A DNA stretch of 35,045 nucleotides from an uncultured Verrucomicrobiota bacterium (GTDB taxonomy: Bacteria > Verrucomicrobiota > Verrucomicrobiia > Opitutales > Opitutaceae): the NCBI GenBank assembly GCA_913058185.1, contig CAJXQX010000040.1, positions 1 through 35,045 of the forward strand. Direction: 5' to 3'. Shown in pieces: positions 1-8,929 of the stretch. Positions within the stretch are counted from its first letter, which is position 1. Each line of letters opens with the position of its first letter. A model generated the notes under the pieces. It was not told where the DNA came from, ran no database searches, and was given only the letters and a program-made list of their open reading frames with translations. The translations under genes were made by a program, and so were the position numbers.

Positions 1-282
1 AAAGGGACCTATGCCCTACTCGGGCTGCAGACCTACTTCACTGCTGGTGAAAAAGAGGTGCGCGCTTGGACGATTGTGAAGGGCTGGAAAGCTCCTCAAG
101 CGGCTGGCGTTATCCACACCGATTTTGAACACGGCTTCATCAAGGCGGAAATCGTATCTTACGACGACCTCTCGACCTTGGGCAGCGTAGCCGCCGCCCG
201 TGACGCCGGGAAATACCGTCTCGAAGGCAAAGAATACGTCTTCGCCGACGGCGACGTGGCCCTGTTCCGCTTCAACAACTAA
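1..282 (+). CDS. ychF: Ribosome-binding ATPase YchF, C-terminal part (5' truncated)
   Basis: The frame is open from base 1 and ends at a TAA at 280-282, giving the last 93 residues of a longer protein. It reads through [32 protein letters not shown] and [16 protein letters not shown], which are the signature C-terminal stretches of the YchF/Ola1 subfamily of Obg-like P-loop ATPases. This part covers the end of the ATPase core and the TGS domain. YchF binds ribosomes and is a conserved single-copy housekeeping protein. The G-domain and true start lie outside the window, so there is no internal start to choose. The gene ends in the conserved FRFNN-type tail, so its 3' end is intact. Confidence 0.93.
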   Translation, partial: KGTYALLGLQTYFTAGEKEVRAWTIVKGWKAPQAAGVIHTDFEHGFIKAEIVSYDDLSTLGSVAAARDAGKYRLEGKEYVFADGDVALFRFNN

Positions 283-334
283 CCTCTTCGGTCCGCTCCT
301 CCCACTCCCCTCACCGCCCCTTCCGGTGGGCGAA

Positions 335-355
335 CTTTAACCAATATGGTTAAAG
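335..355. promoter_or_regulatory. Operator-like palindrome, copy 1
   Basis: CTTTAACCA-ATA-TGGTTAAAG is a perfect inverted repeat with 9-base arms around a 3-base centre. A near copy lies 90 bp away at 426-444. The size and symmetry suit a dimeric helix-turn-helix repressor of the LacI or GntR kind, but the regulator is not identified here. It lies between the 3' ends of ychF and the epimerase gene, where no start codon is obvious. Confidence 0.45.
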
Positions 356-425
356 CTTCTCAGGGGACTCAGTTCTCTGGAGGGATGAATCTACGAGGGA
401 CTCTAACCAGCTGCCTATTTCGAAC

Positions 426-444
426 TTCAACCATATTGGTTAAA
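426..444. promoter_or_regulatory. Operator-like palindrome, copy 2
   Basis: TTCAACCA-TAT-TGGTTAAA repeats the site at 335-355 with one arm mismatch (C opposite A). The shared core is TTnAACCA-N3-TGGTTAAA. The centres of the two sites are 90 bp apart, a spacing that could allow one regulator to bind both. It ends 12 bases before the stop of the epimerase gene on the opposite strand. Confidence 0.45.
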
Positions 445-456
445 ATTCACATCGAT

Positions 457-1743
457 TTAGTTCGCCAGGGATTTCGAGTGACTGGCAACCGGTGGAAGCT
501 TGCCGGACTCTAGAAGCTCAATCTGTAGAATGAGGCTGCGCGGCAGGTGAAACGGGTCCTTCACCGGTAGCGCAACGGTGCCGGTGAATGGCGACATATC
601 CCGATTTAATTTTTGGCGCCACTCTCCGTTCTCCCAATCGACGTAGTGCTGCCAGGCAAAACGCCAAAGTCGATCATACCAATCCATCCAGACTTTGTCA
701 CCGGTTTCGTGCCAACCGAGAACCGCCGCGAACAGGGCTTCGGTATGCGGCCACCAGAGTTTCATATCACCATACATCCAAGCTTGCGGTTGCGACGGAC
801 CATTCGAGTCGATCGCCAAGAAGAATCCACCGCGCTGCTCGGTATCCCAGCCGAGATCGAAGTGTCGACGCATGCGTCGCCACGTTTCCGAAACATCATC
901 CGGGGAGTGGCCAATGGAATCGACAATGAGACGACGGAACCAGAGCCCTTCGACAACATGTCCGGGCACGGTGACATCGCCGACCAATGGAGGCGGTTTA
1001 GTGCCGGGATCGCGACCGACCGATTCAAATACTCGATCGGCCACCGGATCATAAAAATCGTTTTCGATTTCGTCCAAAGCCGCTCGAGAAAGGTCGGCGT
1101 AGCGCGATTCACCGGTCGCCGCCGCCAACGCCGCGATTTTCAACGAAAATATCATCGGGACGCCCTGAGGTTTGCATCCAAGATGGATTTGATACGGAAA
1201 GTGCGGCAGAGCATCGCCCATGTTCGCTATCCGCTCTACCGCCGCATCGGCGGTGACTCGGGCTCGATCCAACCAAGTCGAATCTCCCGATGCCTGAGCC
1301 AACTCCACCATGCCATAAATCGCAAAGGCATCCACATAGATACTCTCATATCCGCGTTTCAAATCGCCCGCATCTTCCAGCTGCAGCGCCCATCCTTGTT
1401 CCGATTCAAGCCAGCCGTGTTTCACACAAAACGTCGCGATATTCTGGGCGCGCCGCAGCCATTTCGGATCAGCATCAAGCGTGTTGAAAATACGCGCGTA
1501 GACCCACACCGCTCGCCACTGACTCCAAAGCCATTTATCACCAGCGACCTTTTCGCCGTTGTCTTTGACGCAGGTAAAGATCCCTCCGTTCACCTGGTCC
1601 ACTTGAGACTCCCAAAACGGCATGACATGTTCGAATAAATGCTGACGCAGCCAGATCGCCATATTCGCCGGTTCTCCTCCCCGCAAAGAGCCTAACGCGG
1701 CTAAGCCATCGGTTTCGTGGGATTTTCGATCTAGGACGGTCAT
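457..1743 (-). CDS. N-acylglucosamine 2-epimerase family protein
   Basis: A 428-residue cytosolic (alpha/alpha)6-barrel protein of the AGE superfamily, expected to interconvert N-acetylglucosamine and N-acetylmannosamine. Family landmarks are QWRAVW at 75-80, YESIYVDAFAIYGM at 132-145, PGHVVEGLWF at 260-269 with a candidate catalytic His262, KLWWPHTEA at 328-336, and FHLPR at 398-402 with the second candidate His399. The WWPHTEA form fits renin-binding-protein-type epimerases better than cellobiose epimerases. The first 27 residues are outside the usual family length. An internal ATG at 1662 is preceded by GGAGGAG about 12 bases upstream, so a 401-residue start is possible. The gene is divergent from nagB-nagA, which supports an amino-sugar role. 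Substrate specificity is not proven by sequence. Confidence 0.85.
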   Translation of the reverse strand: MTVLDRKSHETDGLAALGSLRGGEPANMAIWLRQHLFEHVMPFWESQVDQVNGGIFTCVKDNGEKVAGDKWLWSQWRAVWVYARIFNTLDADPKWLRRAQNIATFCVKHGWLESEQGWALQLEDAGDLKRGYESIYVDAFAIYGMVELAQASGDSTWLDRARVTADAAVERIANMGDALPHFPYQIHLGCKPQGVPMIFSLKIAALAAATGESRYADLSRAALDEIENDFYDPVADRVFESVGRDPGTKPPPLVGDVTVPGHVVEGLWFRRLIVDSIGHSPDDVSETWRRMRRHFDLGWDTEQRGGFFLAIDSNGPSQPQAWMYGDMKLWWPHTEALFAAVLGWHETGDKVWMDWYDRLWRFAWQHYVDWENGEWRQKLNRDMSPFTGTVALPVKDPFHLPRSLILQIELLESGKLPPVASHSKSLAN

Positions 1744-1801
1744 GACCTAAAATCAGGGCACATTATTTCACCAAGCCAAACGAATTGTGGCGTTTCGAAT
1801 T

Positions 1802-1817
1802 CGATGAAATTTCATCG
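1802..1817. promoter_or_regulatory. 16-bp perfect palindrome in the epimerase/nagB divergent intergenic region
   Basis: CGATGAAATTTCATCG is perfectly self-complementary. It sits 59 bases upstream of the epimerase ATG and 52 bases upstream of the nagB ATG, so a factor bound here could control both. A second short palindrome, TCGAATTCGA at 1795-1804, overlaps it. The sequence differs from the sites at 335-355 and 426-444. Confidence 0.4.
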
Positions 1818-1868
1818 TGATTTTAACCTCGCGAGAACGAGAAATCCTCCTGATACCCATGCTCAGGT

Positions 1869-2648
1869 ATGGCAGATTTCCCCTCCCCTATTCGCATCTA
1901 TTCAGATCGTGCAACCGCCGCAGCGGCTGCCGCCAAGCACGCGGCTCAAATCATTCGTGATGCAATCGCCGAACGGGGCGAAGCCCGAATCATCGCGGCC
2001 ACTGGAGCCTCTCAATTCGAGTTTGTGAACTCACTCGTCAGTGAGCCGGACATCGAATGGACCGAGGTAGAGATGTTCCATTTGGACGAATACGTCGACC
2101 TTTCCATCGACCATCCCGCGAGTTTCCGACGCTACCTCCTTGACCGCTTAATCAAACCCACGGGGATCACCCGCTATCACCTGCTCGATGGTGAAAAAGA
2201 CGCTGCCGCCACCTGTCGTGAAGTCGGTGCAGCGCTGCAGAGCGGGCCCATCGATGTGGTCTTCGCCGGCATCGGTGAGAACGGCCACATCGCCTTCAAT
2301 GATCCTCCCGCCGACTTCGAGGTCGAGGCCCCTTATCTCGTCGTAAATCTCGACGATGCCTGTCGCCGCCAACAACTCGGTGAGGGTTGGTTTCCGACTT
2401 TCGATGATGTGCCCAAACAGGCGATCACCTTATCCGCCCAACAGCTCCTGAAAGCCAAAGCGGTCATCACGTTGGTGCCGGATGAGCGCAAAGCCGCGGC
2501 TACTCAGCGTTGTCTCGAAGGCCCGATTTCACCCGATGCCCCGGCGTCCATTTTGCGGAAGCATTCTGGTAATCACTTCTATCTCGATCAAGCGGGAGCT
2601 TCCCAACTCTCGGCCACATTCCGCGCCGCCCACGCCGTCGAAGTATGA
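1869..2648 (+). CDS. nagB: Glucosamine-6-phosphate deaminase (NagB family)
   Basis: A 259-residue cytosolic enzyme of the NagB/RpiA/SOL superfamily that would convert glucosamine-6-phosphate to fructose-6-phosphate and ammonia. The phosphate-binding loop is AATGASQ at 43-49 rather than the common PTGxTP. HLDEYV at 71-76 carries the conserved Asp73. [13 protein letters not shown] at 134-146 carries the catalytic His140. The position of the E. coli active-site Glu148 is Asp145 here. That change and the altered loop mark it as a divergent subgroup, and a 6-phosphogluconolactonase-like sugar isomerase is the main alternative. The stop overlaps the nagA start by four bases (ATGA), so the two are translationally coupled. 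No clear Shine-Dalgarno sequence precedes the ATG. Confidence 0.87.
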   Translation: MADFPSPIRIYSDRATAAAAAAKHAAQIIRDAIAERGEARIIAATGASQFEFVNSLVSEPDIEWTEVEMFHLDEYVDLSIDHPASFRRYLLDRLIKPTGITRYHLLDGEKDAAATCREVGAALQSGPIDVVFAGIGENGHIAFNDPPADFEVEAPYLVVNLDDACRRQQLGEGWFPTFDDVPKQAITLSAQQLLKAKAVITLVPDERKAAATQRCLEGPISPDAPASILRKHSGNHFYLDQAGASQLSATFRAAHAVEV

Positions 2649-3619
2649 AGTATCGTCTCCCCGGGCTTTGTGATCTTCAGGTCAATGGGTTCGCCGGAGT
2701 TGACTACAATAACGCCAATCTCGGATCGGAGGATCTCAGCCGATCACTCGAGGCCATGCGTCGCACCGGGGTGATGTTGTGCCTGCCGACCGTGATCACT
2801 TCGAGCGCTGATCACTTCGCGAAATGCGCTGCAGGACTGGGCCAAGTCGATGATCCCATGATCGCCGGCCTGCACATGGAAGGCCCTTACATCTCACCGG
2901 TAGATGGACCCCGGGGAGCTCATCCACTCGCGCATGTTGCAGATGCTTCGGTGGAAGACTTTAAGCGCCGTCAAGACTCCGCGCAGGGTCGAATCAAATT
3001 GGTGACCTTGGCTCCCGAAGTGCCGGGCGCCATGAAGTTGATCGAATATCTGGTAGCCCAGAAAATAGTCGTAGCCATCGGTCATAGTGATGCCGACGAC
3101 TCCTCTATTTATGATGCAGTGACCGCCGGAGCGACCCTATCGACTCACCTCGGCAACGGCTGCCATGGCACGATGGATCGGCATCGTAACATTCTCTGGC
3201 CGCAGCTAGCGGAGGACCTGCTATACGCAGGTTTGATTGTCGACGGACACCACCTACCGCGTCCGGTGGTCCAAGCCATGATCAAAGCCAAGGGGATCGA
3301 GCGCAGCGTGCTGGTGACCGATGCTGTCGCCGCCGCCGGAGCATCGCCCGGCATCTATCAACTCGGCGAATTTGAGGTAGAATTGAACGAAGCCGGACGG
3401 GTAAACCAAGTCGGGGCGAGCAATCTCGCCGGATCCGCCCTGACCCTCGAACAAGCCGTCGCTAGAACCTGCGACTGGTGCGAACTGCCCATAGAGACAG
3501 CTTGGGGCATGGCTTCCACGCTCCCCGCAAAAATTATTAATACCGTTCCCCGTGGTGAGGTAGAAGTCGAATGGGACGCCGGCACCAGCCGACTCGAAAT
3601 CCTTTCGACGACACCCTGA
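2645..3619 (+). CDS. nagA: N-acetylglucosamine-6-phosphate deacetylase
   Basis: A 324-residue amidohydrolase-superfamily protein that removes acetate from N-acetylglucosamine-6-phosphate to feed NagB. It starts directly at [17 protein letters not shown], equivalent to PGFIDVQLNG in E. coli NagA. Metal and substrate residues lie in LHMEGP (Glu79), GHSDA (His147), THLGNG (His168) and [10 protein letters not shown] (catalytic Asp226). It is about 55 residues shorter than E. coli NagA because the N-terminal strands of the small beta domain are missing. This short form is coherent and not truncated by a frameshift. It overlaps nagB by four bases, so the pair forms an operon. It is convergent with glgC, with no clear terminator in the 145-base gap. 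Confidence 0.9.
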   Translation: MKYRLPGLCDLQVNGFAGVDYNNANLGSEDLSRSLEAMRRTGVMLCLPTVITSSADHFAKCAAGLGQVDDPMIAGLHMEGPYISPVDGPRGAHPLAHVADASVEDFKRRQDSAQGRIKLVTLAPEVPGAMKLIEYLVAQKIVVAIGHSDADDSSIYDAVTAGATLSTHLGNGCHGTMDRHRNILWPQLAEDLLYAGLIVDGHHLPRPVVQAMIKAKGIERSVLVTDAVAAAGASPGIYQLGEFEVELNEAGRVNQVGASNLAGSALTLEQAVARTCDWCELPIETAWGMASTLPAKIINTVPRGEVEVEWDAGTSRLEILSTTP

Positions 3620-3764
3620 TTCACGTTCCCATGACGTCATGAAGCTATCCGGCTGCCCTCGTCACTCTCGGAATCGCCTGAGATCTTTTCCAGCCCGCTA
3701 ACGCGACAACCGTGATTTAGGAACGGGGCGTCCCGGTGGCGGCTGAGAGCTTTAGACCTGTAAC

Positions 3765-5054
3765 TTAGAGAGAGAATCCGTGGGGAATGACTTTCCCCTT
3801 GGGGACCACCAACACGCCATCACGAATCACGATACCGTGATCATACTCCCCGTCGTCTTTGCCGGCGGGATCAAGGTTAACATCGTTTCCGATGCGCGTG
3901 TTCTTATCGATGATGGCACCTTTGATCCGACAGTTCTTGCCGAGGCCTTTGTGGGGAATACCGGCCGCTTCATTAGCGGCGAGCTCGGCTGCCGTTTCGT
4001 AGTCGTCGGATCCCATCATGACAACGTCCTCGATTTGGGAACCTTCCCGAATCACGGACCGCAAAGAAATAATCGAATGGGTGATGGTGGATGATTCCAC
4101 GATACTACCGTCTCCCAGCACCGCACGATCCATCGCGCACTTATTCACCTTGGACGGAGGCAGCGAACGGTTGTGGGTGTAGATAGGGGCTTGCTCGTCG
4201 AAGAAGTCGAATGGCGGCACGATATCGGTGATCGCGAGATTCGTTTCGAAGAAGGCGCGCACGGTTCCGATATCTTCCCAATACCCCTCGTAGACATAAG
4301 CGTTGAGCTTTTTCAGGCCGAGTAAACCGGGGATGATCTCCTTACCGAAGTCAGTCATGTCGTTATCGAGTGACTCCATGAGCGCAGTCCGATTGAAAAC
4401 GTAGATACCCATCGAAGCTAGGCAGCGCTTCTCCGTGGAATTTTCGTTACCCAATTTGCGCTCCAGATCTTCGCTCATGGCGAGGGAATCGATGACCGCG
4501 GGATCTTTGGGTTTTTCGGCAAATTGGGTGACCTTCAGATCGTCATCGACCCTCATGAGACCGAGTCCCTCAACCTTGGAAGTGGGCATGGCCATGGCCG
4601 CAAGGGTCACTTCGGCTCCACTCGCTTTATGCTGTTCCACAATCTCGTTAAAATCCATGCGATACAACTGATCACCCGACAAGATGAGCACATACTCATG
4701 ATCCTCAGAGTTGAGATGCTGGAGATTGCGACGAACGGCATCGGCCGTGCCTTGATACCAATCGTTGGTCTTTTCCGTCTGTTCGGCCGAGAGGATATCA
4801 ACAAACCCACCGCTAAATTGGTCGAAATTGTAGGTATTCTGGATGTGGCGATGCAGCGACGCCGTATGGAATTGGCTGAGAATGAAGATCCGGTTGATGC
4901 CGGAGTTGAGGCAATTGCTGATCGGAATATCAACGAGGCGATATTTTCCAGCCAGTGGGACGGCTGGTTTGCAACGTTCCGAGGTGAGGGGGTGTAAACG
5001 CGTGCCGCGTCCACCGCCCATAACAACTGCGACTACTTCTTTTTCTTTGCTCAT
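3765..5054 (-). CDS. glgC: Glucose-1-phosphate adenylyltransferase
   Basis: A 429-residue ADP-glucose pyrophosphorylase that makes ADP-glucose from ATP and glucose-1-phosphate for glycogen synthesis. The nucleotide-binding signature GGGRGTRLHPLT is at 13-24, followed by KPAVPLAGKYRLVDIP with its substrate-binding Lys. Also present are WYQGTADAVRRN, ILSGDQLYRMDF, FAEKPK and YEGYWEDIGT. The C-terminal third has the left-handed beta-helix repeats and ends in GIVIRDGVLVVPKG, like cyanobacterial and plant enzymes. Length is normal. The start codon has no Shine-Dalgarno sequence. It is divergent from glmS across 83 bases, so both hexose-phosphate genes may share control. Confidence 0.96.
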   Translation of the reverse strand: MSKEKEVVAVVMGGGRGTRLHPLTSERCKPAVPLAGKYRLVDIPISNCLNSGINRIFILSQFHTASLHRHIQNTYNFDQFSGGFVDILSAEQTEKTNDWYQGTADAVRRNLQHLNSEDHEYVLILSGDQLYRMDFNEIVEQHKASGAEVTLAAMAMPTSKVEGLGLMRVDDDLKVTQFAEKPKDPAVIDSLAMSEDLERKLGNENSTEKRCLASMGIYVFNRTALMESLDNDMTDFGKEIIPGLLGLKKLNAYVYEGYWEDIGTVRAFFETNLAITDIVPPFDFFDEQAPIYTHNRSLPPSKVNKCAMDRAVLGDGSIVESSTITHSIISLRSVIREGSQIEDVVMMGSDDYETAAELAANEAAGIPHKGLGKNCRIKGAIIDKNTRIGNDVNLDPAGKDDGEYDHGIVIRDGVLVVPKGKVIPHGFSL

Positions 5055-5137
5055 GGTGAATAGGGTTCGGGATAGCTAAGACCTTGCTCTACGATTAGCG
5101 GTCCACCAAATATCGCCAACCTAATTAAGTAAAATCT

Positions 5138-6991
5138 ATGTGTGGAATCGTTGGTTACGTGGGCAATTTAAAGGCCGCCCCTATTATCTTAGACGGTCTG
5201 AAGAGACTTGAATATCGTGGCTATGACTCAGCTGGAGTCGCGATTATGGCCGATGGTGAGTTCAATGTAGCCAAACAGATCGGCCGCGTCGCAGGTCTGC
5301 AAAAGACGGTTGCCCAAAAACCCATCGAAGGCACCCGAGGCATCGGGCACACCCGCTGGGCGACGCACGGTGGCGTAACTCGAGAAAACTCCCACCCTCA
5401 CCTTTCGAATAATGGCCGGATCGCCATAATTCATAACGGTGTGATCGAAAACTATGCCACGATTAAGAAGTTATTGGAATCCAAGGACTTCACTTTCGTC
5501 TCCGAAACAGATACTGAAGTTCTTTGTAACCTAATTTCCTATCATTTCGACAAAGAGCCCGAAACGGACGAAGCCGGATCACGTCTGCTCGCGAGCGTGC
5601 GGAGATCGCTCATGCATGTGCAAGGCACCTACGGAATCTGTGTGCTCAGTCTCGACGCGCCCGATGAATTGATCGCAGCCCGCCAAGGTTCACCCTTGAT
5701 CCTAGGGGTTGGCCCCGAAGAACTCGTGATCGCATCCGACGTCGCCGCATTGGTCAGTCGGACCCAAAACGTCGTTTATCTCAAGGACGGCGAGCTCGTC
5801 AGAATTAAGGGCACCACTTTTCAGATTTCCACCATGGACGAAGCCGGGGTTTCGCCGGTGATCGACCAAGTCACATGGACCGTAGAGGACGCCGACATGG
5901 GCGACTATGAGCACTACATGCTCAAAGAGATCTTCGAACAGCCCGCGGCACTTGAGAACGCCATGCGTGGTCGATTCTCAGCAGACAACTCCACCGCAAA
6001 ATTTGGCGGGCTTAACCTCACCGCCAACGAACTGCGTGGGATGGGGCGTTTTATGTTCTGTGCCTGTGGAACCGCATTGCATGCGGGTATGGTGACAGAG
6101 CATCTCATTGAACGATTCGCCCGCGTCCCCGTCGAGTGCGACCATGCCTCAGAATTCCGTTACCGGAATACACCGCTATTCACAAATACCCTCTTCTTTG
6201 TGATCAGCCAGTCAGGCGAGACCATCGACACGCTCGCCGCCATGCGCGAAGCACAGCGCAAGGGTTTCAAAGTGCTCGCGATCAACAATGTCGTAGGATC
6301 GTCCGTCGCTCGCGAAGCCGACGGCGGCATCTACCAGCACGTTGGACCTGAAATCGGCGTAGCTTCGACCAAAGCCTTCACCTCGCAGCTACTCATTGGG
6401 GCCATGCTCGCCCTTTATATCGGACGCATGCGGGACATGAGTGTGCGCGACGGCACGGAATACGTAACAGCCCTCAAGGGCGTGCCTGACCTCGTTCGCG
6501 AAACCCTCAAGACGGCAGACCATATCAAAGGCATCGCCGAACGTTACTCCCGGTTCAACGACATGCTATTCTTGGGCCGTTTGGAGCTCTTCCCCATCGC
6601 TCTCGAAGGCGCGTTGAAACTGAAGGAAATCTCTTACATCCACGCTGAAGCTTACCCGGCGGCCGAGATAAAACACGGTCCCATCGCGCTCATTGATCCC
6701 GAGTGCCCGTCCGTCTTCCTCGTGCCGCAAAACGAACTCTTCAACAAAGTCATCTCCTCCATGCAGGAGATCAAGGCACGTGGTGGACCGATCATCGCCA
6801 TCACCACCTCTGATGCTGAATTACCCGAAGGTTTAGCCGATGAAGTGATCGTGATTCCCGCGTGCCATGAAGCGATCTTGCCGATCATCGCGACCATCCC
6901 GATGCAACTATTCAGCTACTACGTAGCGGTGACTCGAGGCTGCGATGTCGATAAGCCTCGCAACCTCGCCAAATCCGTCACCGTGGAATAG
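5138..6991 (+). CDS. glmS: Glutamine--fructose-6-phosphate aminotransferase (isomerizing)
   Basis: A 617-residue cytosolic enzyme making glucosamine-6-phosphate from fructose-6-phosphate and glutamine, the entry step to UDP-GlcNAc and peptidoglycan. MCGIVGYVGN places the nucleophilic Cys2 of the class II glutaminase domain (about 2-225), with GHTRWATHGG and HNGVIENY downstream. Two SIS sugar-isomerase domains follow (about 290-430 and 460-600), marked by SQSGETIDTLAA, AEAYPAAEIKHGPIALID and the terminal RNLAKSVTVE. Length matches the family. The leader has no glmS ribozyme-like sequence and no Shine-Dalgarno motif. Biochemically it opposes NagB encoded 2.5 kb upstream, so the two should be regulated in opposite ways. 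Confidence 0.97.
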   Translation: MCGIVGYVGNLKAAPIILDGLKRLEYRGYDSAGVAIMADGEFNVAKQIGRVAGLQKTVAQKPIEGTRGIGHTRWATHGGVTRENSHPHLSNNGRIAIIHNGVIENYATIKKLLESKDFTFVSETDTEVLCNLISYHFDKEPETDEAGSRLLASVRRSLMHVQGTYGICVLSLDAPDELIAARQGSPLILGVGPEELVIASDVAALVSRTQNVVYLKDGELVRIKGTTFQISTMDEAGVSPVIDQVTWTVEDADMGDYEHYMLKEIFEQPAALENAMRGRFSADNSTAKFGGLNLTANELRGMGRFMFCACGTALHAGMVTEHLIERFARVPVECDHASEFRYRNTPLFTNTLFFVISQSGETIDTLAAMREAQRKGFKVLAINNVVGSSVAREADGGIYQHVGPEIGVASTKAFTSQLLIGAMLALYIGRMRDMSVRDGTEYVTALKGVPDLVRETLKTADHIKGIAERYSRFNDMLFLGRLELFPIALEGALKLKEISYIHAEAYPAAEIKHGPIALIDPECPSVFLVPQNELFNKVISSMQEIKARGGPIIAITTSDAELPEGLADEVIVIPACHEAILPIIATIPMQLFSYYVAVTRGCDVDKPRNLAKSVTVE

Positions 6992-7350
6992 GGGACTAGG
7001 CCCTAACGGCTATCGTCTCACCAGCATTTCGACGGCGACGGGTGAGACTGAAGCCAAGTGCCATGACGGCATACAACGCGGCTTCTTCCCCGGGTTGGCA
7101 GGTTTGGATCCGTTGGATCGGAGCCTCCACCGCTTTTTTTATCGATCGGTTGCACAGCGGATGCGAAATTCGACCGGGTCAGAATCGTAATCAAGGTCAC
7201 CACGATCATGGAAATTTGTCTGAGTTTTGAGCCTAAGACTGCCATTTCGTCGAACTCTGTCCGTAACTGTTAAGAGAGGGTAACGCCGAGAGCCTGATAT
7301 TTCGGGTTGCCCCATTCATACCAATGCGGAGTCAATCCTCCTTCTACCCT
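6992..7350. other. Gap between glmS and trpE
   Basis: About 330-360 bases without an intact convincing gene. A perfect 8-base inverted repeat, GTCTCACC at 7015-7022 and GGTGAGAC at 7041-7048 with an 18-base loop, could be a glmS 3' hairpin, but no T-tract follows. A run of seven T at 7134-7140 breaks a possible minus-strand reading frame described separately. There is no leader peptide with tandem Trp codons, so no trp attenuator is evident. Confidence 0.5.
6996..7245 (-). pseudogene. Possible frameshifted small exported protein with CTERM-like tail
   Basis: Reading leftward from an ATG at 7245, the first 37 codons give a signal-peptide-like start (hydrophobic MIVVTLITIL, then FASA). A run of seven A on this strand (7134-7140) follows. 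If the run had six A, the frame would continue for 45 more residues to a TAG at 6996-6998, ending in PGEEAALYAVMALGFSLTRRRRN. That is a short hydrophobic segment plus an Arg cluster, like PEP-CTERM-type sorting tails. As written, the frame drifts and stops at 7018. It may be a sequencing error, a real frameshift, slippage, or chance in 250 bases. No function can be given. Confidence 0.25.
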
Positions 7351-8832
7351 ATGCAAATCTATCCTTCCCGCGACGAATTCGTTTCTCTTTGCCAGCAAGG
7401 TAATCTGATCCCGGTTCACACCGATCTCATTGCGGATCTGGAGACTCCTGTTTCGGCCTACGCAAAACTTAAACAAGCGGGGCCTTCGTTCCTCCTCGAA
7501 TCAGTCGAAGGCGGAGAGAATCTCTCTCGCTACAGTTTCATCGGAGTCCGCCCACGGAAGATCTATGCCTGTGGTCCCGAGACCACGACCATTACGACGC
7601 CCGACGGCTCGACGGAAACCCTGCCGACCCCCGAAGACCCTCTGGAGTTAATCGAAAAGGAAATGCACGGGGTGAAACCCGTTGAAATCCCCGGACTCCC
7701 GCGTTTCACGGGAGGAGCGGTCGGATTTCTGGGCTACGAATACGTGACCCGAGTCGAACGCTCCGTCCCCACGGCTCCCATCGATGAACACGGCCTTCCA
7801 TTGATCTACTTCATGTTAGTGGATTCGACCGCGATCTTCGACCGCGCCAAACAGACCCTACGGCTCTGCGTCAATGCCCACGTGGGGAATGACCCCGAAG
7901 CCGCCTATGACCAGGCGATCGGCGAGCTCAAGGAGATGAGTGATCTGTTGGCACAGCCCACCCAACTCGCGCCTGCTACTCTGACGGTTGTCGATCAAGT
8001 CACGATTCCCCAAGGAAACTTCAGCCAAGAACGATTCGAAGCAGTGGTGGAAGAATGCAAAGAATACGTGCGTTCCGGCGACATCATCCAAGTCGTGCCG
8101 TCCCAGCGCTTCTCCCAACCCTACAGTCACGGGCCATTGGACCTCTACCGTGCTCTCAGAACCGTGAACCCGTCGCCCTACATGTTCATCCTCGACACGA
8201 TGGACTACGCGATCGTCGGAGCTTCCCCCGAAGTGCATGTCCGGCTGACTGGTGACCGAGTAGAAATTCGCCCGATTGCCGGCACGCGCAAACGGGGAGT
8301 CACCGCCGCCGAAGATCTGGAGCTTGAAGAGGATCTCCTCGCCGACGAAAAGGAATGTGCCGAGCACCTCATGCTGGTCGACTTAGCGCGCAACGACATC
8401 GGCCGAGTCTGCGAATACGGCAGCATTCACGTCCCAGAGCGAAACGTGATCGAACGCTACTCCCACGTGATGCACATTGTCTCCCAAGTGGAGGGCAAGA
8501 TTGCGAAAGGTAAAACCGCCTACGATTTGATGCGGGCAACCTTCCCCGCCGGGACCGTTTCCGGGGCCCCCAAAGTGCGGGCTATGCAAATTATCGCCGA
8601 AAAGGAACCGGTTCAACGCGGATTCTACGCCGGCGCTCTCGGATATTTTGGCTACGATGGAAACGTCGACTCTTGCATCATGCTGCGCACTTCCCTGCTC
8701 AAGGATGGCCAGATACATATTCAAGCCGGTGCGGGCATCGTGGCTGATAGCGTCCCGACGTCGGAGTTTCATGAAACGATCAGTAAGGCATCGGCTTTAT
8801 TCAAAGCAGTCGCGGTATCCAAAGGACTCTGA
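7351..8832 (+). CDS. trpE: Anthranilate synthase component I
   Basis: The large subunit of anthranilate synthase, converting chorismate and ammonia (or glutamine via TrpG) to anthranilate in tryptophan synthesis. Near the N-terminus it has SFLLESVEGGENLSRYSF with the LLES motif linked to tryptophan feedback binding. The chorismate-binding domain shows VGASPEVHVRL, IRPIAGTRKRG, EKECAEHLMLVDLARNDIGR, PAGTVSGAPKVRAM, YDGNVDSCIMLRTS and IQAGAGIVADS, all family signatures. The ATG at 7351 gives 493 residues and aligns with the family start. An in-frame ATG at 7324 would add nine residues. Neither has a strong ribosome binding site. No trpG or other trp gene is adjacent in the window. Confidence 0.95.
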   Translation: MQIYPSRDEFVSLCQQGNLIPVHTDLIADLETPVSAYAKLKQAGPSFLLESVEGGENLSRYSFIGVRPRKIYACGPETTTITTPDGSTETLPTPEDPLELIEKEMHGVKPVEIPGLPRFTGGAVGFLGYEYVTRVERSVPTAPIDEHGLPLIYFMLVDSTAIFDRAKQTLRLCVNAHVGNDPEAAYDQAIGELKEMSDLLAQPTQLAPATLTVVDQVTIPQGNFSQERFEAVVEECKEYVRSGDIIQVVPSQRFSQPYSHGPLDLYRALRTVNPSPYMFILDTMDYAIVGASPEVHVRLTGDRVEIRPIAGTRKRGVTAAEDLELEEDLLADEKECAEHLMLVDLARNDIGRVCEYGSIHVPERNVIERYSHVMHIVSQVEGKIAKGKTAYDLMRATFPAGTVSGAPKVRAMQIIAEKEPVQRGFYAGALGYFGYDGNVDSCIMLRTSLLKDGQIHIQAGAGIVADSVPTSEFHETISKASALFKAVAVSKGL

Positions 8833-8929
8833 ACTTAGCCCGATAAGTGCGGTCTAGGATAACGGACACTCTAACTTGAGAGGCGTGCGTCTCTGAGGAA
8901 TTATTGAACTAATTGTTCTGATTTTATTA

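Noticed and set aside
385-513. A 42-codon frame between the two operator-like sites, with GGAGG in front
   Set aside because: The GGAGG is one base from the ATG, too close for normal use, and the frame runs into the epimerase 3' end. It is probably chance, though it would explain the operators.
613-1638. A 341-codon open frame on + opposite the epimerase gene
   Set aside because: The minus strand carries a clear AGE-family protein over the same bases; the + product is Arg-rich and family-less.
5055-5137. A glmS ribozyme or other riboswitch before glmS
   Set aside because: The leader is only 83 bases to the divergent glgC and shows no ribozyme-like core.
7246-7350. A trp attenuator before trpE
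   Set aside because: No short leader frame with adjacent Trp codons and no terminator hairpin was found.
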